In this document: piece by piece, positions 15,905-23,268 of the stretch
Numbering within the stretch: the stretch's first letter is position 1
Layout of the letters: each line of letters starts with the position of its first letter
Assembly: GCA_023386885.1 (NCBI GenBank)
Contig: JAEWIX010000001.1
Span: 21,361 to 85,360 of the forward strand
Direction: 5' to 3'
DNA length: 64,000 bases
From: Pseudomonadota bacterium
GTDB taxonomy: Bacteria > Pseudomonadota > Alphaproteobacteria > Rhizobiales > Xanthobacteraceae
The notes under the pieces: generated by a model
Seen by the model: the letters and a program-made list of their open reading frames with translations, nothing else
Told to the model about the DNA's origin: nothing
The model's database searches: none
Translations under genes and position numbers: made by a program

Positions 15905-16189
15905 TCAAGCGGCGTGACGCGAATGCTCGGAGGTCGAGCGGACCAGCGGCCCGATCTTGCTGCGAGCCCAGGCGTCAAGGCCGTCTTGCGGGTACAGGGG
16001 AATGCGGCCAGCCATTCGAAAGGGCGGGCCGTCAGAACTGACGCAGGCCAGTTTCGCCAGGGTCTTGGGCGAGCATGGGAAGCCGTAAGTCGTCGCTACG
16101 TATTCGGCCGCGTCTTTGCGGCGAAGCAAGCGAGCAGTGGGCGTATTGGCCAGATCAGAGATATGGCCTTTTTCAGTAAGAACTTTCAT
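15905..16189 (-). CDS. AlpA-like helix-turn-helix regulator (94 aa)
   Basis: Residues about 18-45 (ARLLRRKDAAEYVATTYGFPCSPKTLAKLA) and the strand MAGRIPLYPQDGLDAWARSKI match the short AlpA/excisionase family that binds DNA near integrases. In P4-like elements AlpA-type proteins switch on integrase or excision. GAGGACACG precedes the ATG. It is the first gene of the leftward replication operon and has a dense cluster of inverted repeats upstream (16195-16308). Confidence 0.75.
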   Translation of the reverse strand: MKVLTEKGHISDLANTPTARLLRRKDAAEYVATTYGFPCSPKTLAKLACVSSDGPPFRMAGRIPLYPQDGLDAWARSKIGPLVRSTSEHSRHAA

Positions 16190-16194
16190 CGTGT

Positions 16195-16308
16195 CCTCGC
16201 AATTCGGGGAGCAATTCCCGAATGCGAGGAAACCAAAATCTCACCTGAGCAATCAGCCGGAAACCGGGCAAAACCAGCCAAAACCGGTTTTGATCAGTTC
16301 TGATCAAA
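16195..16308. promoter_or_regulatory. Cluster of inverted and phased repeats in front of the AlpA-like gene
   Basis: Three elements lie within 114 bp. First, an inverted repeat of 13 bp with one bulged base (16195-16208 / 16217-16229). Second, AAAACCGGTTTT, a perfect 12-bp palindrome (16280-16291), preceded by two more AAACC blocks at about 10-bp steps (from 16260). Third, TTTGATCAG-TT-CTGATCAAA, a perfect 9-2-9 repeat (16289-16308) that includes the stop codon of the upstream gene. This looks like the main operator/promoter of the element or an excision-factor binding array. Confidence 0.55.
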
Positions 16309-17199
16309 CTCTGAAAGCCAGCCGTTCACCCGCCTTCGAACAGAAGATGGTGCTGGATGTTGATCGTAGGCACTCGCAAATTTATTAGTGACCTCCTCGA
16401 TCAGTTGAGCCTTTGTGGGAAGCCGCCGGTTGCCCCGACCGGGGAAACCTTTCGTTTGCACAAGTTGCCGCGCGAACTCCTTCATTTCGTCCCAATTGTA
16501 CTCGTCTGGGCGACCACCTTTATTCAGCACAGGTGCAGAAACCGATGGGGCGTGCGCCGCTTCAACGATTTGATGGATTGCACCCAACAAATGATCTCCC
16601 TTCACATATATCCATTGGTAATCATCTCCCGCAGAGCCTACCCCAAAGGGCCTTTTGGGATTCATCTGACAAAAATCAAAACGACAGTCAGCTCTCTCGG
16701 TATTCCACCAATCGCTGGGAATTGTTCTGAAACTACCGCCCTGAATGGGTCTTATCGCTGTAATGAAACGATCGGTTTCGGCTAGTTCGACAATCTTATT
16801 CTTCACGTGATAGAGTCGGATTATTGCTGGTCTATGCATGTCGTGATTTTCTTTCACGATCGATAGCGCAATCGTCCACTCGTCCTTGCTAAAAGATACC
16901 GGCGGCGGCAACATTGAAAACCCCCGCACTCTATCTCCGGCCCAACGAAGACTTTCTCGATTGAGGTCTGGCCGATGCTTCATCAATAGTGAGTGCGCAA
17001 AATGCGCGCGACTGGACGACGCATGAGGCATGGTGTCTGGTAATGATTGATACAATTCAATCTTCGTCTCATCCCCGGTCCATTCATCTGGAAACATTGC
17101 CCGCCCCAAACGATGAAGCGCACGCGCAAGAAATATAAAATCTGAGCTATCTCGCGGCCACTCGTGAGATTTCGTCCAAAAATCCACCCTGGGATTCAT
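16294..17199 (-). CDS. Hypothetical protein (301 aa)
   Basis: A soluble protein of unknown family placed between the integrase and the regulatory gene. Trp and charged residues are frequent, and the C-terminal 70 residues (GGRPDEYNWDEMKEFARQLV to the end) resemble the tails of phage proteins with a helical DNA-binding segment and a basic RRRVNGWL end. Codon use is somewhat lower in GC than that of the flanking genes, which suggests a late gain. The start ATG 17199 is the only ATG near the N-terminus. Confidence 0.65.
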   Translation of the reverse strand: MNPRVDFWTKSHEWPRDSSDFIFLARALHRLGRAMFPDEWTGDETKIELYQSLPDTMPHASSSRAHFAHSLLMKHRPDLNRESLRWAGDRVRGFSMLPPPVSFSKDEWTIALSIVKENHDMHRPAIIRLYHVKNKIVELAETDRFITAIRPIQGGSFRTIPSDWWNTERADCRFDFCQMNPKRPFGVGSAGDDYQWIYVKGDHLLGAIHQIVEAAHAPSVSAPVLNKGGRPDEYNWDEMKEFARQLVQTKGFPGRGNRRLPTKAQLIEEVTNKFASAYDQHPAPSSVRRRVNGWLSEFDQN

Positions 17200-17290
17200 T
17201 AGCCCTCCGCATTGAGCATCCGCATCGTGACGACGCGGCAGGCCAGTGCGGTACTGGCTTTTCAGGAGCTACCCTAGCCGCGCCGATTCA

Positions 17291-18559
17291 TCAGGCCGTC
17301 CGGAAGCGGACTACCTTCTCGGTTTTCTTCCCTGTCATTGCTGTTTCGATATGGCGCGCGATTCGATCCGCCGCTGCAACCAGTGCCGTGTCGATCTTGT
17401 GGATGTATCCTTCCGTCACGCTGCCACCGGCATGGCCCATAAGCGCCTTGATCGTTGGGAGCGAAAAACCTAGATCGTCTGCCGTTGAGCTAAACGAATG
17501 ACGAAGGCCATGTGGCGTGAGACCCGGCACGGCATCGCCAACGATATCCGCCAGAGCCTTGGGCAAGCCAACATAATGCTTCTTCTCGTTGGTCAGTGCC
17601 GGAAAGACATACCTGGATTTTGATTTCTCACAGGCTTGCTTGAGGACTGCGATGGCGGCTGATCCGATTGGGCGGACGCTTTCGCCCGTTTTACTATCGC
17701 CAAGCCTAAGCGCGCTGTTCGCAAAATCGATTTCATATTTCTGCAACCCCTCTATCTCGCCGCGACGGCATCCCGTCAGCGCAATAGCTCGCGTAACCAA
17801 GATCGGCTGCCAGTTCGTGGCATTGACCTCGGCAGCAGCCAGCTTCTTCCCGAGCATTCGATAGCCCGCATCATAAAGACGCCATTTCCTCTTGCCGTCC
17901 TTAGGTCGGATAATGCCGCGCGCCGGGTTGTCCGACCGATAACCTTCATTGACAGCGTAGGTCAGAATTCCGCCAAGCAATCCCATCGTACGAGCCGCGG
18001 TGCCCTTGCCACCGGTCACGATGGCCCTACCCCGCTTCTTCGTTTTGACATCGGCGGCGGTCTTGCCGCTGATCACGCCCTGTTGGAAGCGGTGGACGTC
18101 AGCTGACGTCAGATCCTTGACGGTGCGCTTACCGAGGAGCGGGACGATATGGCGCTCGATACGTCCCTTGTCGGTGTAGAGCGTTGATCCGCGTTTGGCC
18201 TCGCCGCGCCGCGTCAGGATCAGGCCGCGCTCCGCCTTGTCGAGATATTCCCGGCACAGTTCCTCGATCGTCATAGCGCCGCGCTCAAGCTTCTTGCTCT
18301 CCGCCGGATCGGCGCCTTTCAAGACATCTGCGAGGCTGATCTTGGCGGCCCTCCGAGCTTCCTCCACCGTGAGGACGCCGTAGCGCCCTACCGTGAGCCG
18401 TCGGCTCCGGCCATTGGCATTCCGGTACTGGATCAGGAAGGACTTGGCTCCGCTTTTCTTCACCCGGAGCCCGAAACCCGGCAACTCATCGTCCCAAACG
18501 AACACGTCCGCGCTCGATGTCTCGGCGGCGTCGACAACACGTTTCGTGATCTTGACCAT
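17291..18559 (-). CDS. int: Tyrosine site-specific integrase
   Basis: A 422-residue protein of the P4-type integrase family. The N-terminal arm-binding domain (residues 1-80, VWDDELPGFGLRVKKSGAKSF) is followed by the core-binding SAM-like domain. In the catalytic domain, Arg in TGCRRGEIEGL, the His-x-x-Arg box in HGLRHSF, a further His in LMGHAGG and the nucleophile Tyr in TEGYIHK are all present, so it should be active. It recombines the element at a tRNA-Arg gene whose 3' fragment lies 155 bp upstream. ATG 18559 is chosen because the longer frame runs into the arm-site repeats. Confidence 0.93.
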   Translation of the reverse strand: MVKITKRVVDAAETSSADVFVWDDELPGFGLRVKKSGAKSFLIQYRNANGRSRRLTVGRYGVLTVEEARRAAKISLADVLKGADPAESKKLERGAMTIEELCREYLDKAERGLILTRRGEAKRGSTLYTDKGRIERHIVPLLGKRTVKDLTSADVHRFQQGVISGKTAADVKTKKRGRAIVTGGKGTAARTMGLLGGILTYAVNEGYRSDNPARGIIRPKDGKRKWRLYDAGYRMLGKKLAAAEVNATNWQPILVTRAIALTGCRRGEIEGLQKYEIDFANSALRLGDSKTGESVRPIGSAAIAVLKQACEKSKSRYVFPALTNEKKHYVGLPKALADIVGDAVPGLTPHGLRHSFSSTADDLGFSLPTIKALMGHAGGSVTEGYIHKIDTALVAAADRIARHIETAMTGKKTEKVVRFRTA

Positions 18560-18566
18560 TTGGCAC

Positions 18567-18694
18567 CGGGTAAGCAGCGGGTAAGCAGGGAACGGTAAAC
18601 CAGAGAAATGACGAGAAAGACCGTTGCCTTCCAAATCATCCGGTTTTAAGCCTACTTCCTACACTCGGTAATTCCAAGGAATTTCGGGTAAGCA
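18567..18694. repeat. Three direct repeats CGGGTAAGCA, probable integrase arm sites
   Basis: The ten-base sequence occurs at 18567-18576, 18578-18587 and 18685-18694, all on the same strand between the integrase start and the tRNA fragment. Spacing and place fit arm-type binding sites used in integration and excision. The first two lie at the integrase promoter, so integrase could also repress its own gene. Confidence 0.65.
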
Positions 18695-18713
18695 CCAGCA
18701 ACAAACCTACCCC

Positions 18714-18762
18714 TGCCCTCCGAAGGCAAAGGTCACACGTTCGAATCGTGTCGGGTGCGCCA
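18714..18762 (+). other. tRNA-Arg(CCG) 3' fragment, attachment site attR
   Basis: The stretch contains the 3' half of the anticodon arm with loop CTCCGAA (anticodon CCG), the variable region, the T arm with GTTCGAA, and a CGGGTGC acceptor strand ending in GCCA. The 5' half of a tRNA (matching GCACCCG) is not found upstream. This is what a tRNA-targeting element leaves at the far end. Because the fragment points right, the intact tRNA should lie on the plus strand at the left end of the element, outside this window. Confidence 0.85.
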
Positions 18763-18776
18763 ATAACCCAGCATTC

Positions 18777-19709
18777 TCATCGTCCGAGGCGATAGATCTC
18801 TTGTTCGTCGGACCGGACGCGCCCATCGGCAAGAAGCTCTGCCAGGTGTTGCGAAATCGTTCGGGTTTCGGCGGCCTCCACCCATGGGCTCTCATAACCG
18901 GTCGGATAGAGAAGCCGCCGCTCGACCAATTGCTCCAGGGTCATCGGCGCGTCGCGCAATAGATCGAGAAGGCGCTGTTCGCGCTCGTCGAGTTTCGCCG
19001 AATAAGCGGCAAGATCACGCAGGAACTGTTCCTTGTCGGTATAAACACCACGGTGGTGAGCCGTGACCCATATCTTTGCCGGAATATCCGGCAACCGCGC
19101 CAGACTGCGACGGAAATCTTGCAAGCTCGAGCTCGCATCGCCGTAGTAAGGTCCAAAGCCGGTGAGGTCGATATCTCCGATGAAGGCCACACCCTCCGGC
19201 TCGACCAGCAAAACACAATGACCCGCCGTGTGACCGGGCATATGGAACGTGCGAACCTGCGCCTGACCGAGATCCCACGACCTCCCCTCCACATAGCTCA
19301 GTGCATCGGGTCTTGGCGCGTAAAAGAAATCGCGCCGGAATCGGGTCAGCATCTCTGGAATGCGCCTCTGATCGGTCACACCGAACGCAGCCACCAATCC
19401 ATCCCAACTCCGTGCCGCCGCCAGATCGGCTTCGTGGACATAGACCGGTACATTGGGAAGGCGATGCAAACCAGCCATGTGATCTTCATGGACGTGGCCC
19501 ATGATCACCAGTTCGGTTGAATCGAATTCCGCTCCAATGTAGTTCGAGACGATCGGCGCGTCGAAGGCAGCACGCGTGTCGGCGCCGCGAACGAGCACCT
19601 GATTTCCATCCGGATACTTTCCGTTCTTCTCGCCGAGAAAGACCGAGACACGACCGAAGTCCACGCGCGGGATCTCCCGAGGCACGGGCTTGCAGGCGAC
19701 GCTGGTCAT
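18777..19709 (-). CDS. MBL-fold metallo-hydrolase (310 aa)
   Basis: The zinc site HVHEDH is at residues about 72-77, with the later ligands in PGHTAGH, the Asp in IGDID and His in VTAHHRG. This is the glyoxalase II/lactonase-like layout. A C-terminal winged-helix-like region of about 70 residues (LLDLLRDAPMTLEQLVERRLLY and the end, IYRLGR) follows, as in several MBL proteins of unknown substrate. It is the first chromosomal gene right of attR, ending only 15 bp from it. No operon partner is visible; substrate unknown. Confidence 0.85.
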   Translation of the reverse strand: MTSVACKPVPREIPRVDFGRVSVFLGEKNGKYPDGNQVLVRGADTRAAFDAPIVSNYIGAEFDSTELVIMGHVHEDHMAGLHRLPNVPVYVHEADLAAARSWDGLVAAFGVTDQRRIPEMLTRFRRDFFYAPRPDALSYVEGRSWDLGQAQVRTFHMPGHTAGHCVLLVEPEGVAFIGDIDLTGFGPYYGDASSSLQDFRRSLARLPDIPAKIWVTAHHRGVYTDKEQFLRDLAAYSAKLDEREQRLLDLLRDAPMTLEQLVERRLLYPTGYESPWVEAAETRTISQHLAELLADGRVRSDEQEIYRLGR

Positions 19710-20207
19710 GTCGGCGATCCTTGTTCTACTGAGCCGGACATCTACCGACTTCGACGATTGCGACTAAGCCAGATGTGGCGTCTCGAGGCAATCGCAGCAC
19801 CGTCGTACGATTGCACCAACTGATCTCGACGGAAGCCATCCTGCCTCTTCGCGCCATCGATCGTAAGTCAAATTGCAACCCTCGAATCTTTCAACCAATA
19901 CCTCAAATCCCATCCGCTGGAATTTTGACGCCCCTCAACGCGTTCCACGCCATTCCGACGCGAGACCCGAAGGTAAATCCGGCGGGCTTCCCATTCACGA
20001 CGTCATGTCAAACAGCTTGCCGATTCGGTCGTGCCAAATGTACCTTCGCCCGATATCCGATAGTCTTCGCCGCGCGAGACCCGCATGACGAAGATCTATC
20101 GTACAGGATCATGGAGCCCGGCGCGGATATCGTTAAAGCCGAAGCGCCTGTTGGCACAATAAAAAGAAGCTGCTGGAACACACCAGCGGATTTGGGGGGA
20201 TATCTGG
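19710..20207. other. Non-coding stretch before the TRAP operon
   Basis: About 500 bp with no supported gene. It is richer in A/T than the flanks and should hold the divergent promoters of the MBL gene and the TRAP operon. GGGGGG at 20195-20200 lies nine bases before the dctQ start. No clear operator repeat was found. Confidence 0.4.
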
Positions 20208-20774
20208 ATGAACGCATTGCCGCGGCTCTCCCGGCTGTTGTCATCGGTCGAATGGGGACTTTCAACCCTTGCAGCCATTGCGATGTTCGCGGTCATGATG
20301 ATCGTCATGTTCGACGTGACCATGCGCTACATCTTCGCAACGCCGCTGGCGTGGTCATATGACGTGATCTCCCTTTACCTGATGGTGGCGGTGTTCTTCC
20401 TTGCGCTTGGCGATACGCTGCACCATCACGGCCATATCGCCATCGACCTCCTTCTGCCACATATGCCGATCCGGCTGCGTCACATCGGCGAAGCGATCGG
20501 GTATGCGTTCACGACTATGCTGGTCGCAATGATCGCCTGGGAAGGTTGGGAACGCATGGCGACGGCGTTCGTCAACAACGAAGCCACCTCGACGGTGATC
20601 CAGTGGCCGATGTGGCCGGCTTATCTGTTCGTCGTGGTCGGCTCATTGTCATTGGCCCTCCGTGCCGCCTACCGCACAGTCGGCCACGTTGCCTCCGCCA
20701 TTGCCGGACATGCATTGGTCGAACTTCCGCCGCCGCCTGAAACCGAGCTGCATGCCGGGGAGACCGCGGCATGA
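20208..20774 (+). CDS. dctQ: TRAP transporter small permease (DctQ-type)
   Basis: A 188-residue inner-membrane protein with four predicted helices (residues about 14-36, 50-70, 92-112, 130-152). The family signature around MFDVTMRYIFATPLAWSYDVISLY fits DctQ proteins, which pair with the large permease to take up organic acids by a sodium or proton gradient. It is the first gene of dctQMP and overlaps dctM by four bases. Confidence 0.92.
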   Translation: MNALPRLSRLLSSVEWGLSTLAAIAMFAVMMIVMFDVTMRYIFATPLAWSYDVISLYLMVAVFFLALGDTLHHHGHIAIDLLLPHMPIRLRHIGEAIGYAFTTMLVAMIAWEGWERMATAFVNNEATSTVIQWPMWPAYLFVVVGSLSLALRAAYRTVGHVASAIAGHALVELPPPPETELHAGETAA

Positions 20775-22060
20775 TCACGACAATTGGCTGTCTGGTTCTT
20801 GTCGCGCTGCTGATGCTCGGAACGCCGGTGGCTTTCGCCATGGCGATCGCCGGCGCCGTCGGTCTTTTCATGATCGGCGGCCTCCCGATGGTGCTTGGCA
20901 TTCTCAAGACGACCGCGTTTTCCGTCGCCAACTCCTACGAGATCATCACCATCCCGATGTTCATTCTGATGGCAGAATTCGTCATCCTGTCGGGGGTCGC
21001 GGACGATCTCTTCACAGCAGCCTCGGCATGGGTGGGACGGTTGCGCGGCGGTCTCGCGATGGCAACGGCAATTGCCGGTGCCGGTTTCGGCGCCATTTCG
21101 GGCTCCAGCACCGCCGCGGCAGCGACTCTGGCCTCGACCACCGTGCCCGCGATGCTCAAACAGGGCTACGAGCCGAAGCTCGCGACCGGAGTCGTGGCGA
21201 TTTCCGGCACGCTGGCAATGCTGATTCCGCCATCCATTGCGCTCATTCTTTATGGCATCATCGCTGACGTCAGTATCGGCGATCTGCTGATCGGCGGGGT
21301 CATTCCCGGCATTCTCGTCACCATCACCATCATCCTCACGGTCGCATTCCTGGTGTGGCAGGATCCGGACCGCGCACCGGCCGGGCGCTCCTACACGATG
21401 ATGGAGAAAATCCGCGCGCTGAAGGTCGTCGGCCCACTGCTGATCCTGTTCGCGGCGGTGACCGGCTCGATCTATCTCGGCGTCGCAACACCGACCGAGG
21501 CATCAGGCATCGGCGCATTCGGCGCCATGCTGCTGGCGCTGTGGGAGCGCAAGCTGACGCTCTCGACCTTGCGCCTTGCGTTGATCGATGCGACGCGCAC
21601 CAGTTGCATGATCATCATGATCATTCTGGGCGCGCACATCTTCGGCTATTTCTTCACCCTGACCCAAACGACACAGGATCTCGTTCGTTTCGTCGGCGAT
21701 CTCAACACGTCGCGCTGGGTCATCATCGCGCTGATCCTGTTCGGATACATCGTACTCGGCTTTTTCATGGATCAGATCGCCATTCTGATCCTCACGGTGC
21801 CGGTGGTGCTACCGGTGGTCACAGCACTCGGCTTCGATCCGGTATGGTTCGGCGTCATCGTCATCGTAACCGCGGAAGTCGGCATGGTGACGCCGCCGAT
21901 GGGACTCAACGTGTTCGTTGTCGCGCGCTATACACGCCGCCCGCTGGGCGAGATTTTCCGTGGCGTGATGCCGCATGTCATCGCCCATCTGATCGTGATC
22001 TTTCTGCTTACGGTGTTCCCGTCGATCATATTGTGGCTGCCGTCGACGATGCAGCGTTGA
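20771..22060 (+). CDS. dctM: TRAP transporter large permease (DctM-type)
   Basis: 429 residues with about 12 hydrophobic segments; Gly/Ser/Thr-rich loop GAGFGAISGSSTAAAATLA (residues about 100-118) and the later PPIMGLNVF-like GMVTPPMGLNVFV match DctM proteins, which form the transport channel. It overlaps dctQ (ATGA) and is followed 44 bp later by the binding protein. Full length for the family. Confidence 0.93.
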   Translation: MITTIGCLVLVALLMLGTPVAFAMAIAGAVGLFMIGGLPMVLGILKTTAFSVANSYEIITIPMFILMAEFVILSGVADDLFTAASAWVGRLRGGLAMATAIAGAGFGAISGSSTAAAATLASTTVPAMLKQGYEPKLATGVVAISGTLAMLIPPSIALILYGIIADVSIGDLLIGGVIPGILVTITIILTVAFLVWQDPDRAPAGRSYTMMEKIRALKVVGPLLILFAAVTGSIYLGVATPTEASGIGAFGAMLLALWERKLTLSTLRLALIDATRTSCMIIMIILGAHIFGYFFTLTQTTQDLVRFVGDLNTSRWVIIALILFGYIVLGFFMDQIAILILTVPVVLPVVTALGFDPVWFGVIVIVTAEVGMVTPPMGLNVFVVARYTRRPLGEIFRGVMPHVIAHLIVIFLLTVFPSIILWLPSTMQR

Positions 22061-22104
22061 TCAACCAACGAGCCTTCAAGAAACCCAACAAGAGAGGAAA
22101 ATTC

Positions 22105-23139
22105 ATGAATCAAAGAAAGCATCTGTCGCGCTTCACGACGTCCGTCGCTGCATTGTCCGCTGCCTTGTTGTGGTGCGGCGCCGCGACCGCGCAGACCGCG
22201 CTGCGCGTCGCGGACTCGTTTCCGACCGGGCACTACATTGCCGAAAATCAAACCAAGCCCTGGATGGAGAAGGTAAAGGAGCTGACCGGCGGCAAGGTCA
22301 GCTTCCAATATTTCCCCGCCGAGCAACTCGGCAAGGCGAAGGATCTGCTGTCGCTGACACAGACCGGCGTCGTCGATATCGGTTACGTCGCGCCGTCGTT
22401 CGTCGGTGACAAGTTGCCGCTCGCCGCGGTGGCCGAACTGCCCGAGGCGTTTTCCACATCTTGCCAGGGCACGATGGCGTTCTGGAACATCGCCAAGCCC
22501 GGCGGCATCCTGGACAAGACCGAATTCGCCCCGAGCGGGACGCGGGTGCTGTTCGTGCTGGTGCTGCCGCCCTACCAACTCTACATGGCCAAGGACAACA
22601 TCACCTCACTCGAAGTCGCCAAGGGCAAGAAGATCCGCACCTCGGGCGGCGCGAAGGAACTCGCGGTGCGCGCCATCGGCGCAACCCCGATCCAGATTCC
22701 AACGCCGGAAGTGCGTGAAGCCGTCGCGCGCGGTACGGTCGACGGCATTCTGTTCCCGCACTCGAGCATTCCGCCCTACGACCTCACCAAGCAGGTCAAG
22801 TATGCGACGATTGGCGAGAACTTCGGCTCCTTCATCGTCACCTACATGATCAGCCTCAACAAGTGGAATGCGCTTCCACCCGAGGTCAAAAAGGCGATGG
22901 ACGAGGCCGGCGAATGGGCGACGCGCCACGGCTGCAAGATCGCGGACGAACGCGAGGCCGCCGATATCGAGAAGCTGAAAGCCGGCGGCGTCACCTTCGT
23001 CAAGTTGTCCGACGCCGATCATACGCAGCTTGAGAAGGAACTTGCCGGCGTCAGTCAGGAATGGGCCAAGAACCTGGACAAGCGCGGCAAGAAAGGCAGT
23101 GACGTTCTCAAGGCGTTTCAATCCGGCCTGAAGAACTGA
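22105..23139 (+). CDS. dctP: TRAP transporter periplasmic substrate-binding protein (DctP-type)
   Basis: 344 residues with a signal peptide (residues 1-30, cleavage after ATAQ). The mature protein starts with the usual strand TALRVADSFPTGHY and has the family's central region with an invariant Arg expected to bind the carboxylate (residues about 170-200, KIRTSGGAKELAVRAIGATPI). GAGAGGAA before ATG 22105 fixes the start. The binding protein comes last in the operon. The ligand is probably an organic acid; which one cannot be told. A strong hairpin follows. Confidence 0.92.
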   Translation: MNQRKHLSRFTTSVAALSAALLWCGAATAQTALRVADSFPTGHYIAENQTKPWMEKVKELTGGKVSFQYFPAEQLGKAKDLLSLTQTGVVDIGYVAPSFVGDKLPLAAVAELPEAFSTSCQGTMAFWNIAKPGGILDKTEFAPSGTRVLFVLVLPPYQLYMAKDNITSLEVAKGKKIRTSGGAKELAVRAIGATPIQIPTPEVREAVARGTVDGILFPHSSIPPYDLTKQVKYATIGENFGSFIVTYMISLNKWNALPPEVKKAMDEAGEWATRHGCKIADEREAADIEKLKAGGVTFVKLSDADHTQLEKELAGVSQEWAKNLDKRGKKGSDVLKAFQSGLKN

Positions 23140-23179
23140 CGGTTGCGGCCCATCGGGACCGCCTTGGTTGTCGCGTTAT

Positions 23180-23208
23180 CGCGCAGGCGCAACTCGAGCG
23201 CCTGCGCG
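23180..23208 (+). terminator. Strong hairpin behind the TRAP operon
   Basis: A perfect 11-bp stem (23180-23190 / 23198-23208, CGCGCAGGCGC on the left) with a seven-base loop, followed by TTGT. It probably ends dctQMP transcription and also separates it from the convergent chemoreceptor gene. Confidence 0.7.
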
Positions 23209-23268
23209 TTGTACAAGGATAAGACGCGACCGCACTGGCCTCATCGAAGTCAGGCTTCGCCATCGATC

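Larger units (their letters stand above)
1..18762. mobile_element. Right part of an integrated phage-like element
   Basis: The element is bounded on the right by a tRNA-Arg 3' fragment (18714-18762) next to a leftward tyrosine integrase. Inside are an AlpA-like regulator, a Toprim/DUF927 primase, small overlapping phage-type genes, large virion-type proteins and typical cargo. Gene density and four-base ATGA overlaps resemble phage genomes. No terminase, portal, capsid or tail gene is seen. The left boundary, which should carry the intact tRNA-Arg gene on the plus strand, is outside the window. It could be a prophage whose morphogenesis genes lie to the left, a decayed prophage, or a satellite element. 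Confidence 0.8.

Noticed and set aside
20157..20180. Sigma-54-like TTGGCAC before the TRAP operon
   Set aside because: The -24 half is good but the -12 GC is absent at the required spacing.
21355..22104. Extension of the dctP frame into dctM
   Set aside because: Shadow of dctM; a signal peptide and ribosome binding site mark ATG 22105 as the start.
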